Assembly: GCA_900108205.1 (NCBI GenBank)
Contig: FNUU01000005.1
Span: 1 to 64,000 of the forward strand
Length of the DNA: 64,000 nt
Direction of reading: 5' to 3'
Source: Eubacterium ruminantium
GTDB lineage: Bacteria; Bacillota; Clostridia; Lachnospirales; Lachnospiraceae
The notes under the pieces were generated by a model that did no database searches, was not told where the DNA came from, and saw only the letters and a list, made by a program, of their open reading frames with translations. Both the position numbers and the translations under genes were made by a program. Positions 52,174 through 60,181 of this stretch are shown one piece after another; within the stretch, counting starts at the first letter, position 1, and the number at the start of each line of letters is the position of its first letter.

Positions 52174-53232
52174 TTACTGCTCTACTTTTGTAGTAAGCCA
52201 TATTGTACCACTAGGAGTTGTTCCGTCATCGGTTACAAAATCCCATGATGAAGGCTCGTCAGATCCAGTCTTGTAAAACTGAATATCATACCTATTTCTA
52301 TTGTTCGTAGTTGCACTTGCCGTATTGGCATTTATAACCAATGTAGCAATGTTTCCATTTGTTGTGGGGCCTGTAACTTCTCCTGTTCCAAATGAGTTTA
52401 TGGTGTTGTTGTAAAAGTTCCTGTTACACTGCAGTTTGGTTGTGTCCCATTTGATGGTGATAGTTGCCTCTCCTGAGCCTGATACAACAAGGTTATAGCC
52501 ATCACAGTCGTTGACATCCACGTTTTCTTCTTTTTCTGAAACATACGCCTGCCATCCTTTTGCATCCACTGTTGTAAGTTTTTTTAATCCAACTACTGCA
52601 GACAGATCCGCAAGATCCATATATTTTGAAGCATCATCACCTTTAAACAAAGCTGCTGTCATTTTAACACATATGTCAATATCTTCATCTAGGTTCCAAT
52701 TACCTGAAAACTTTAATGTGTATTTTCCCTCAGTGCCTTCATCCGTGTCATAATCCAAAGTCTGAGTGGAAGATGTCCAAGAAAGGGTCGGCGTTGTACC
52801 ATCAAGTGTTGCTAGAGTATCTCCGTTTTTATCAGTAAGGATTATACTTCTTTGTCCCATGGTAGCTGCTGAAATCGCATTACCATTCGAATCTGTCAAC
52901 TCAACCGTCACCTTATAATCAATATCACTCGAATACCATTTAGATGGATTGTTCATATCATAATTCCAAAGATATACATCTACATCATAATATTGTGATG
53001 CTTCCCTAGGGCTGAACGCCTTCGGAACATATGTTGAACCGCCATCCTTAACAAGAATGTTTGACGAGAAAAGCAGTCCCTGAGAAGAAGTTGAAACCAC
53101 TACCTTTTCCATAGAGCTTGTGGTTGTCTCATAAGCGGCACGTGCCACCAGTGTTGTTAAAAGCAACGCAACAACAACTATCCACACAAGGAGCCACTGT
53201 TTCTTTATAAACTTTACGATATCATTCCGCAT
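52174..53232 (-). CDS. Secreted or membrane-anchored protein of the giant-protein operon
   Basis: 352 residues. A basic N-terminus and one hydrophobic helix (WLLVWIVVVALLLTTLVARA, about 14-33) precede AAYETTTSS and an all-beta extracellular part (VELTDSNGN, TLKFSGNWNLDEDIDI, AVVGLKKL). The helix-plus-AxY/AWF context resembles SipW-type secreted fibre subunits such as TasA/camelysin relatives, though no signal peptidase gene is nearby. AAAGGAG lies 8 nt before the ATG; 55 nt separates it from the giant gene. Confidence 0.65.
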   Translation of the reverse strand: MRNDIVKFIKKQWLLVWIVVVALLLTTLVARAAYETTTSSMEKVVVSTSSQGLLFSSNILVKDGGSTYVPKAFSPREASQYYDVDVYLWNYDMNNPSKWYSSDIDYKVTVELTDSNGNAISAATMGQRSIILTDKNGDTLATLDGTTPTLSWTSSTQTLDYDTDEGTEGKYTLKFSGNWNLDEDIDICVKMTAALFKGDDASKYMDLADLSAVVGLKKLTTVDAKGWQAYVSEKEENVDVNDCDGYNLVVSGSGEATITIKWDTTKLQCNRNFYNNTINSFGTGEVTGPTTNGNIATLVINANTASATTNNRNRYDIQFYKTGSDEPSSWDFVTDDGTTPSGTIWLTTKVEQ

Positions 53233-53296
53233 CTCAGCTGCTCCTTTCTTCCGAAATCATGGTTGTTTGATCCTTTTTATCATCCCTCGCAAGCCA

Positions 53297-54157
53297 TCAA
53301 TTTACACGTTTTACAGAGAAATAAATAATATCGGTTTCCTTATCTTCAATAGATGCCTGCTGATCTCTATCCCACGTCACTTCAAGAATAAAATATTTAA
53401 CGAAATTCTTATTCGAGTCTGTGATAGATGTTACAGGAATATTGTTTGACTGCCAGTAAAGAGGTACTGCATAAGTCTGCACATATGTATTATCTCCATA
53501 TGTTTTAGTGTAGTATTTGCCTGTGGTTGCCGCAGTACCGGATGTTCCACCGGTGTTTAAATAACTTCCTGAAAGCGACGTTGCGTTCCTTACATAGAAC
53601 AACTCCGATGTAGCATTCGTAACTACCGGGTCATAAGTGACCTGAATAGAGTTTTCTGTGTGGCTTTCAGCATGCTGCTTATATCTCACAATCAAATCTG
53701 AGTTATTGCCCGCCAATGTCATTGCTTCCTCAGCCGTCGCTTTCTGAGTCGCTTCATACACAGTATAGGTAAACTGATTATTTGTTGTATGGCCTATCTG
53801 CAGAACAAAATTATTTGTGTTAGAACCAGATACCGAGAAAACGTATGCCATTTTTGATATAATAATAGGATCACCATTTCCATCTACAACAGGTTGCCTA
53901 GTTACAGCATCATATTTGTAATCATTAATGTTTATTCCTGCGAGATCAAAATACACCCGGTCTTCCCTATGTGCAGCATTGATATACAAGGAATTGGGAT
54001 ATTCCACTTTGAACATCTCAGCTGCTTTTTTTTGGTTTGCAAACCACGCATAAACAGGTATAATAGCCATCAACGCAATTGTCAGAAACAACGCTACTAC
54101 AAGCTGAATCTTACAGGGTTTTGACAGCATGCCGATTTTCTTTATTAATTTTTTCAT
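53297..54157 (-). CDS. Membrane-anchored extracellular protein with an AWF motif
   Basis: 286 residues. The N-terminal basic segment (MKKLIKKIGML) and the helix LVVALFLTIALMAIIPVYAWFAN (hydrophobic part about 19-41) end in the AWFAN motif found after the helix in the neighbouring 504-residue protein. The remainder is predicted beta-rich and extracellular (MAYVFSVSGSNTNNFVLQIG, YFILEVTWDRDQ). No family is assigned. GGAGG lies before the ATG. It sits 22 nt after the upstream gene in the same operon. Confidence 0.65.
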   Translation of the reverse strand: MKKLIKKIGMLSKPCKIQLVVALFLTIALMAIIPVYAWFANQKKAAEMFKVEYPNSLYINAAHREDRVYFDLAGININDYKYDAVTRQPVVDGNGDPIIISKMAYVFSVSGSNTNNFVLQIGHTTNNQFTYTVYEATQKATAEEAMTLAGNNSDLIVRYKQHAESHTENSIQVTYDPVVTNATSELFYVRNATSLSGSYLNTGGTSGTAATTGKYYTKTYGDNTYVQTYAVPLYWQSNNIPVTSITDSNKNFVKYFILEVTWDRDQQASIEDKETDIIYFSVKRVN

Positions 54158-54179
54158 TACTGTCCTCCTCCCTCATCTT

Positions 54180-55694
54180 TTATTCTGATGTTTCCGTATA
54201 TGGTTCAACCTTAACCTCAATAAGAAAATATCTTATATGCGTTCCAATTGCAAAATCAGCAACATTATACTGTTTGCTCATATTTTCAAAATTCGTTGAT
54301 GTAGGGTTTGTCGTGATAATGGCATCTGAAATACCTGTAGTATCGTTAAACACTATAGTTTTATTATTCTTCAGATATTGAACCATTTTTGCCTTTTCAG
54401 ATGTATTTCCATCTCTCACAAGCGGATATCCGCTTCTCATATTCTGTGCCCCATCAAGAAGTATCTGACCCAAAGTATTCGGCCACATCCAAAAAATAGG
54501 AACAGGAACAGCATCTCCTTCGCTGTTTGCAGGAACATTTACAGTAATTGTCCTGTCAATATATGGTGTAGCATAAAAATATTTATTGTCTGATGTCCCG
54601 GAACTACTTCCCGAATCACTCTCTATATCATTAAAAGCAGTGCCTTGTACTCCAAAAAACATGATATGCCCACGAATGTAAGATGCAGCATCAATACATG
54701 CATTTGCTTTGGCAAGGGCATCTGCTTCAGTCATACTTGCATCACTTGCCATTATGTTTGTTTTAAGCAATGATGCAGATGATATCTCATAAATATTGGT
54801 ATCTATTATGGGATTTCCAAGTGAATCTCTTATTACTATATTATTTGTGTCACACTTATAAATCGGATTACCTTCACTGTCTTTCTTCTCTATTTCAGTG
54901 AAAGCAGTCACATCAAGTGTTACTTTTAGTTTTTGAGTCGAATCACTTTTGGGAATCACATACAGACTGAGCTCACCATTTCCGCCCGGTCCTATTTCAG
55001 AGTCCCCTGTGCTATAACGAAGCTTTATGCTATCATTTGAAGTATCAGTCCTATAATAAACTTTTCCATCAATCGTTTCTGTTGAACCGGACAAATATTC
55101 AGGCTTTTTTTCATAAAGCAAGCCTTCATATCTTGTCCCGCTCGTACCATAAGTACCAATCTCAAATGGCAGATCAGTAGTCGTCATACTCATCCCATTC
55201 GTTCCCACTTCCCTGTTCATGGTGAACCAGGCGATGGAGGCGAACACAAGTATTATTCCTGAAAAAAGAATCAGGCAAGCGAGCTTAACCACCTTTGGAT
55301 TAATCACGATTGCCGAGCGTTTTTCCTTATCTTCCTCTTCTTCGCTGTCCGTATCTGATTCCGGCACATATTCTGCATCATTTTCATCTGCAAATGCACC
55401 TTCCTCTTCATACTCATCTGCTATCTCGCCATCTGTTATCGTTTCATCCGTATATCCTTCTGTTGTATCATCTGTAACTTCATCATTCCACTCTTCATTT
55501 ATCTCATCTGCAGCTCCATCAGCAAACTCTTCATTTATCTCGTCTGCAGCTCCGTCAACAAACTCTTCATTTATCTCGTCTGCAGCTCCGTCAACAAACT
55601 CTTCATTTGTCTCGCCGGCAGTTCCATCGATCATCTCTTCATTTATCTCATCAGAGGTAAGCTCGGAATCGATATTGTTTTTTTCTTCATTCAT
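54180..55694 (-). CDS. Membrane protein with acidic repeats inside and AWF-type extracellular domain
   Basis: 504 residues. The N-terminal ~130 residues are acidic and include four 12-residue repeats of the form INEEFVDGAADE; they end at a membrane helix (ACLILFSGIILVFASIAWF, about 138-157) followed by TMNREVGTNGMSM. The C-terminal ~340 residues are likely extracellular and beta-rich, with several acidic-Gly turns (STGDSEIGPGGNGELSLYVI). With its AWF motif and topology it is related in design to the next protein in the operon. It is the first gene of the 15-kb operon, with GAGGAGG before the ATG. Confidence 0.65.
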   Translation of the reverse strand: MNEEKNNIDSELTSDEINEEMIDGTAGETNEEFVDGAADEINEEFVDGAADEINEEFADGAADEINEEWNDEVTDDTTEGYTDETITDGEIADEYEEEGAFADENDAEYVPESDTDSEEEEDKEKRSAIVINPKVVKLACLILFSGIILVFASIAWFTMNREVGTNGMSMTTTDLPFEIGTYGTSGTRYEGLLYEKKPEYLSGSTETIDGKVYYRTDTSNDSIKLRYSTGDSEIGPGGNGELSLYVIPKSDSTQKLKVTLDVTAFTEIEKKDSEGNPIYKCDTNNIVIRDSLGNPIIDTNIYEISSASLLKTNIMASDASMTEADALAKANACIDAASYIRGHIMFFGVQGTAFNDIESDSGSSSGTSDNKYFYATPYIDRTITVNVPANSEGDAVPVPIFWMWPNTLGQILLDGAQNMRSGYPLVRDGNTSEKAKMVQYLKNNKTIVFNDTTGISDAIITTNPTSTNFENMSKQYNVADFAIGTHIRYFLIEVKVEPYTETSE

Positions 55695-55832
55695 TTTCCG
55701 TTACCTCCTCTGCTGATTTTTATAGTCATTTTGAGTCGCATATTTACCTGTTTCGATCATGTCGGCTCAACCCGTTTCAATCATCCCTGCCCCATTCTGT
55801 TCCGGGCAGATTTCTTAGTCTTATTAACAATT

Positions 55833-55862
55833 CTGTTGGTAATCTCCTATCAAAACCAACAG
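55833..55862 (-). promoter_or_regulatory. 5' leader hairpin of the 15-kb operon
   Basis: Perfect 8-bp stem CTGTTGGT / ACCAACAG with a 14-nt loop, located about 8-38 nt after the predicted transcription start. It may protect the long mRNA from degradation or bind a regulator. Confidence 0.5.
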
Positions 55863-55877
55863 TTATAGTTACTTTAG

Positions 55878-55906
55878 ATTATACTCGAAAATGTCAACTT
55901 TTTCAA
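55878..55906 (-). promoter_or_regulatory. Promoter of the 15-kb surface operon
   Basis: Minus strand TTGAAA (55906-55901), 17-nt spacer, TATAAT (55883-55878). A TTGACA inside the spacer is too close to act with this -10 box. Confidence 0.7.
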
Positions 55907-56033
55907 GTTGTTCATATGTTATTCATACGTTTTTCATATTTTCACTTATGCAGTTTTATACATTTTGCATTGTAGCATCCTAACCGCAACAAAAAGGCAA
56001 CAAATTCTCTGCCTTTCAATATGCGCGTCCAGT

Positions 56034-56342
56034 AAAACTCGTGACAAATCAATCATTTTGCAATTGAAAGAACTCTACAAGAATGATATAATCAAAGTGA
56101 TTGAAGAGAGTTTTCAAGCAAAGAAGATCACGAGGGATGATCAATCACTGGACCTGGAAATCGATCGTTATATAGATGCTGTGGAGGAGATGCAGCTGAA
56201 ACTGGACAATGCTATCGCCGAGAAGGACAATGCCATTGCCGAGAAGGACAATGCTATCGCCGAGAAGGACAATGCCATTGCCGAGAAAGACAACACTATC
56301 GCTACTTTACAGGCAAGAATAGCTAAACTGGAAGCTAAGTAG
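56034..56342 (+). pseudogene. C-terminal remnant of an Rpn/PD-(D/E)XK transposase-like protein
   Basis: The plus-strand frame shows LQLKELYKNDIIKVIEES, DLEIDRYIDAVEEMQLKL, then a coiled-coil with four DNAIAEK repeats (21-bp units at about 56205-56300) and a leucine-rich end. This resembles the tail of Rpn-type recombination-promoting nucleases or related coiled-coil proteins of Lachnospiraceae. There is no start codon or ribosome binding site before it and no catalytic domain, so it is called a remnant. Confidence 0.4.
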
Positions 56343-56363
56343 TTTATCAGGACTGTCAGGTGA

Positions 56364-56415
56364 CTGTACGCTTGCCTTGCGCATTTCTATCTGTACGCTC
56401 GCCTTGCGAATTCCT
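56364..56415. repeat. Two 25-bp direct repeats
   Basis: CTGTACGCTTGCCTTGCG and CTGTACGCTCGCCTTGCG begin at 56364 and 56391 (27-bp period) between the remnant and tRNA-Leu. Confidence 0.5.
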
Positions 56416-56460
56416 CTTGACATCCACCTGCATAAATGGTAAACTCACAAATGTTGTTAT

Positions 56461-56544
56461 GCAGTTGTGGCGGAATTGGCATACGCGCATGATTCAGGTT
56501 CATGTCCACGCAAGTGGGTTCGGGTTCAAGTCCCGTCAACTGCA
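56461..56544 (+). tRNA. tRNA-Leu (anticodon CAG)
   Basis: 84 nt. The acceptor stem is GCAGTTG / CAACTGC; the anticodon arm is CATGA-TTCAGGT-TCATG with CAG at positions 34-36; a long variable arm (TCCACGCAAGTGGGT) and the T loop TTCAAGT follow. The 3' CCA is not encoded. It reads CUG codons. A terminator is 12 nt downstream. Confidence 0.92.
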
Positions 56545-56555
56545 CTAAACAAACT

Positions 56556-56586
56556 AAAAGCGAGGGTTTTACACCTCGCTTTTCTT
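56556..56586 (+). terminator. Intrinsic terminator of tRNA-Leu
   Basis: Perfect stem AAAAGCGAGG / CCTCGCTTTT with an 8-nt loop, followed by further T residues. Confidence 0.85.
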
Positions 56587-56809
56587 GTTATCATCTATCA
56601 TTCAATACTCAGATATACACAGAAACATCCTGTTATCATACAATACGATAACACTTATAAACACATTATTCTTTATTATTTCACAATTCCACGATTTATT
56701 TAATCATATCCACGATTTCCACATCCGCCTGTTCCTGCATATTTGATCACATCTGAATTATCGGTAATTATCCGCTTCCAGGTACTATGTATATCAATCA
56801 TGCCGACAA

Positions 56810-57829
56810 CTATCTGTTTCCGTACATTTTCTCATAATAATTCTGGTACTCGCCGCTGATGATCTCTTCCCACCACTCACGATTGTCGAGGTACCATTTG
56901 ATAGTCTTCTTGATACCGTCTTCAAACTTTGTCTCAGGCAGCCATCCAAGATCATTGTGAATCTTTGTCGGATCTATAGCATATCTCATATCGTGGCCCT
57001 TACGGTCTGTAACATGTGTAATAAGGCTCTCCGGCTTGCCAAGTTCCTTGCAGATAAGCTTAACTATATCGATATTTTTCATCTCATTATGGCCGCCAAC
57101 GTTATAAACCTCGCCTACCTTGCCCTTGTGAATAATGAGATCGATAGCCTTGCAGTGATCCTCAACATAAAGCCAGTCACGGACATTCAGTCCTTCGCCG
57201 TAAACCGGAAGAGGCTTATCATTCAGGCAGTTTGCAATCATAAGCGGAATCAGCTTCTCTGGAAAATGATATGGTCCATAGTTATTTGAACATCTTGATA
57301 TGGTTACAGGAAGCCCAAATGTACGATAATAAGCCATTACAAGAAGATCTGCACCGGCCTTGCTTGAGCTGTACGGACTGCTTGTATGTATAGGTGTCTC
57401 CTCAGTGAAGAAGAGATCAGGTCTATCGAGTGGAAGATCGCCATATACTTCATCAGTAGAAACCTGATGATAACGCTTTACATCGTATTTACGGCTTGCA
57501 TCCATCAGTACGCTGGTTCCGATGATATTTGTTTCCAGGAAGATTGAAGGATTCTCGATAGATCTGTCAACATGAGACTCAGCCGCAAAGTTCACAACGA
57601 TATCAGGCTTCTCCTCCTCAAACAGAGCGTAAACGCCCTCTCTGTCACAAATATCCAGCTTCACAAATCTGAAATTTGGATTATCCATAACACCCTTAAG
57701 TGTTGAAAGATTTCCTGCATATGTCAGCTTGTCAAGGCAGATTATCCTGTAATCAGGATACTTCTCCAGCATATGAAATACAAAGTTACTTCCAATAAAT
57801 CCGGCTCCACCGGTTACTATTATCGTCAT
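56810..57829 (-). CDS. rfbB: dTDP-glucose 4,6-dehydratase
   Basis: 339 residues. NAD-binding TGGAGFIGSNF at the N-terminus, the Ser-x-x-x-Tyr-x-x-x-Lys centre in TSSPYSSSKAGAD, and conserved RCSNNYGPYHFPEKLIP, GEGLNVRDWLYVEDHC identify the RmlB-type extended short-chain dehydrogenase. It converts dTDP-glucose to the 4-keto-6-deoxy sugar for surface polysaccharide. It follows rfbA by 28 nt in one operon; rmlC and rmlD are not in the window. Confidence 0.95.
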   Translation of the reverse strand: MTIIVTGGAGFIGSNFVFHMLEKYPDYRIICLDKLTYAGNLSTLKGVMDNPNFRFVKLDICDREGVYALFEEEKPDIVVNFAAESHVDRSIENPSIFLETNIIGTSVLMDASRKYDVKRYHQVSTDEVYGDLPLDRPDLFFTEETPIHTSSPYSSSKAGADLLVMAYYRTFGLPVTISRCSNNYGPYHFPEKLIPLMIANCLNDKPLPVYGEGLNVRDWLYVEDHCKAIDLIIHKGKVGEVYNVGGHNEMKNIDIVKLICKELGKPESLITHVTDRKGHDMRYAIDPTKIHNDLGWLPETKFEDGIKKTIKWYLDNREWWEEIISGEYQNYYEKMYGNR

Positions 57830-57857
57830 TTTTTTCTCCTCAATATTCTTTATTTTA

Positions 57858-58757
57858 TTATCTCTTCTCGCCCTTCTTGATGCGGTTCTTGGCTGTCAGC
57901 CTCAAATGTTCGCCATAGGTGCTCTTGCCGTACTGCTCTGCCGCTTTAAGAAGCTGCTCCGAATCGATCCATTTGTTGTTATATGCAATCTCCTCAGGTG
58001 CGGAAATGATAACTCCGTTCTGCTTCTCAACCGTTTGGATGAAATTCGACGCCTCGATCAGACTATCAACCGTGCCGGTATCCAGCCACACGAAACCTCT
58101 GTCGAGATGCTGTACATCCAGCAAATCATCGTCCAGATACATAACATTTAATGTTGTTATTTCCAGCTCGCCGCGTTCAGACGGTTTAACCTGTTCAGCT
58201 CTCTCAGCAACTCCTGCCGGATAGAAATACAGTCCTGTTACCGCATAATTACTCTTCGGTTCTGCCGGCTTCTCCTCGATGCTGGTAACCTTGCCATTTT
58301 CATCAAAATCAACCACACCGAAGCGCTGCGGATCAGCTACATAGTATCCAAATACTGTCGCTCTCTTATTTATCTCTGCATTTTTGATAGCAGATTTAAG
58401 CTTCTTGCCAAATCCATTTCCGTAGAAAATATTGTCTCCCAGAACAAGGGCGCACGCATCCTCTCCTATGAACTCCTTGCCCAGAATAAATGCCTGGGCA
58501 AGCCCGTCCGGACTCGGTTGTTCTTTGTAGCAGAGTCTCAGTCCGAATCTGTCTCCATTTCCAAGCAGTGCTTCAAATCTCGGAAGCTCCTCAGGCGTGC
58601 TGATGATCATGATATCTCTGATTCCGGCCAGCATAAGTGTCGAGAGTGAATAATATATCATCGGTTTATCATAAACCGGAAGCAGCTGTTTGCTTGTAAC
58701 AAGTGTCAGCGGATAAAGTCTTGTTCCTGCACCGCCTGCCAAAATGATTCCTTTCAT
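57858..58757 (-). CDS. rfbA: Glucose-1-phosphate thymidylyltransferase
   Basis: 299 residues. The nucleotidyltransferase signature [20 protein letters not shown] opens the protein; [21 protein letters not shown] and [20 protein letters not shown] are conserved RmlA segments. It forms dTDP-glucose from dTTP and glucose-1-phosphate, the substrate of the next gene product. The ribosome binding site (GGGATGG) is weak. The promoter TTGCAA-18-TATAAT lies about 69 nt upstream of the ATG. Confidence 0.95.
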   Translation of the reverse strand: MKGIILAGGAGTRLYPLTLVTSKQLLPVYDKPMIYYSLSTLMLAGIRDIMIISTPEELPRFEALLGNGDRFGLRLCYKEQPSPDGLAQAFILGKEFIGEDACALVLGDNIFYGNGFGKKLKSAIKNAEINKRATVFGYYVADPQRFGVVDFDENGKVTSIEEKPAEPKSNYAVTGLYFYPAGVAERAEQVKPSERGELEITTLNVMYLDDDLLDVQHLDRGFVWLDTGTVDSLIEASNFIQTVEKQNGVIISAPEEIAYNNKWIDSEQLLKAAEQYGKSTYGEHLRLTAKNRIKKGEKR

Positions 58758-58825
58758 ACTTTTACCATCCCATTATATTTTTTTCGTTTGTACTCTAACT
58801 CCACAAGCTAATCAATTCCCATGCT

Positions 58826-58855
58826 ATTATACCCCAATACTGCAGGTAATTGCAA
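58826..58855 (-). promoter_or_regulatory. Promoter of rfbA-rfbB
   Basis: Minus strand TTGCAA (58855-58850), 18-nt spacer, TATAAT (58831-58826). Confidence 0.65.
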
Positions 58856-58918
58856 TTATATATTTGCGTCAACCACCGGCCCGATGTGTTCTCGATTTAC
58901 CAACATTCCTACCTGTAT

Positions 58919-59248
58919 TTATAACCTCGTAAACTCATTCAACTGTTTATCAATATCTCTTCCGCAATAAATGATCCTGATCACAGAGACTACATTTTTA
59001 TCAATATCAGGAATATAAAATACAACATAATTATCCACCGGAACATATCTGGTATTTCTACTTTTCCATGGTTCTCGATCATATCGATTATATTTCTCCG
59101 GATAATCTCCTAATGACATAATGATTTCTTCTATGCGTTCAAGTTGTCCAGCGGCATTTTCAGGTGATAAAAGATCAAATGCTATATATTCAAATATTCC
59201 TCGGAGATCAGATTCTGCCTGCTCGGTAAGTGTAACATCATATTTCAT
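58919..59248 (-). CDS. ParE/RelE-family toxin
   Basis: 109 residues. The pattern EQAESDLRGIFEYIAFDLLS, ENAAGQLERIEEII, YRYVPVDNYVVFYIPDI and VVSVIRIIYCGRDI fits the ParE/RelE plasmid stabilization toxin fold. Whether it cuts mRNA or poisons gyrase cannot be decided. Its start overlaps the antitoxin stop by four bases (ATGA), so it is translationally coupled. Confidence 0.85.
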   Translation of the reverse strand: MKYDVTLTEQAESDLRGIFEYIAFDLLSPENAAGQLERIEEIIMSLGDYPEKYNRYDREPWKSRNTRYVPVDNYVVFYIPDIDKNVVSVIRIIYCGRDIDKQLNEFTRL

Positions 59249-59553
59249 ACATTATAATCCCTTCGGATATTCGAAAAAACCTGAGCAGCAGGTTTAATAC
59301 GTCCTGCCTGCATATCCGCATACCCTTTCTCAAGTTCTTTATCCATAGCATCAACAGTCATTTTAGATATATCAAGATGTCTATCATCAGGAATTTTAAC
59401 TTCAAATGGAAGCCCCTTATTCAGAATGATCTGTTTATAAAACATATTGATAGCATTTGATGCCGGTATTCCGAGAGTAGCCAGGATGCTCTCTGCCTGC
59501 TCTTTTACATCCGGTTCTATTCTTGCATATAAATTAGCTGTTTTTGTTGCCAT
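59245..59553 (-). CDS. RelB/DinJ-family antitoxin
   Basis: 102 residues. N-terminal ribbon-helix-helix: NLYARIEPDVKEQAESIL, TLGIPASNAINMFYKQII, typical of DinJ/RelB antitoxins, with a C-terminal toxin-binding tail (MQAGRIKPAAQV). AAAGGAG precedes the ATG. It and the toxin form a two-gene module with the promoter TTGCTA-17-TATAAT (59635-59607 on the minus strand); the antitoxin dimer probably represses it. Confidence 0.85.
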   Translation of the reverse strand: MATKTANLYARIEPDVKEQAESILATLGIPASNAINMFYKQIILNKGLPFEVKIPDDRHLDISKMTVDAMDKELEKGYADMQAGRIKPAAQVFSNIRRDYNV

Positions 59554-59606
59554 ATAATCACGCTCCTTTTCGATAATTCTCCTAATTTTACCTTCAAGTT
59601 AATCAT

Positions 59607-59635
59607 ATTATACACATTCGTGCGGACAATAGCAA
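59607..59635 (-). promoter_or_regulatory. Promoter of the toxin-antitoxin module
   Basis: Minus strand TTGCTA (59635-59630), 17-nt spacer, TATAAT (59612-59607). Confidence 0.6.
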
Positions 59636-59698
59636 TACATTTATTACTGAGCTGTATTACAATCATTCATAAATCCCTAGGAGATATCTTATGACGTA

Positions 59699-60054
59699 CA
59701 CCTCCGGCAACAATTTTACCTCTTTTTACTCTTTTGTGTTGCTTTCGGCCCCTCTCGACCACCTGTTTTCGGCACCTCCAGCAACAATTTTGCCTCTTTT
59801 CACTCTTTTGTGTTGCTTTTGACCCCTCTCGACCACCTGTTTTCGGCACCTCCGGCAACAATTTTACCTCTTTTCACTCTTTTGTGTTGCTTTTGGCCCC
59901 TCTCGACCACCTGTTTTCGGCACCTCCAGCAACAATTTTACCTCTTTTCGCTCTTTTGTGTTGCTTTTGACCCCTCTCGACCACCTGTTTTCGGCACCTC
60001 CAGCAACAATTTTGCCTCTTTTCACTCTTCTGTGTTGCTTTTGACCCTGCGCTC
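59699..60054. repeat. 74-bp minisatellite, nearly five copies
   Basis: Units begin at 59699, 59773, 59847, 59921 and 59995 (last one partial). Each starts CACCTCC(G/A)GCAACAATTTT and ends CCACCTGTTTTCGG. Odd and even copies tend to share variants, for example GGCCCC versus GACCCC. Because 74 is not divisible by three, the open frames crossing it shift frame between units and are not treated as genes. Confidence 0.85.
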
Positions 60055-60085
60055 CGCAAAACACCGCGCAAAACGGATGCGCAAA

Positions 60086-60124
60086 ACGGACGCCGGAATC
60101 AGATTTCTGATTCACAGCGTCCGT
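60086..60124 (-). terminator. Intrinsic terminator downstream of carB
   Basis: ACGGACGC / GCGTCCGT outer stem and GAATCAG / CTGATTC inner stem with an ATTT loop, followed on the minus strand by TTTTG. Confidence 0.7.
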
Positions 60125-60181
60125 GTATCATTTTAATAATATCCTGTAAGGAGAATCCCGTAAAAATCATCAGGATCCAGC

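Larger units (their letters stand above)
55695..56033. other. Leader and upstream region of the 15-kb operon
   Basis: Contains the operon promoter (55878-55906), the 5' hairpin (55833-55862) and, in the leader, two related words GATTGAAACGGGT and GATCGAAACAGGT (minus strand) before the ribosome binding site. The sequence left of the promoter (to about 56030) is A/T-rich and has no assigned feature. Confidence 0.5.

Noticed and set aside
55219..55716. 165-codon plus-strand Ser-rich open frame
   Set aside because: It is opposite the acidic repeats of the first gene in the 15-kb operon and has no start signals.
59699..60054. CRISPR array
   Set aside because: Whole 74-bp units are repeated without unique spacers.
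59667..60136. Several overlapping open frames in the 74-bp repeats on both strands
   Set aside because: All arise from the repeat unit being free of stops in several frames; frame changes every unit and no ribosome binding site or family similarity is visible.
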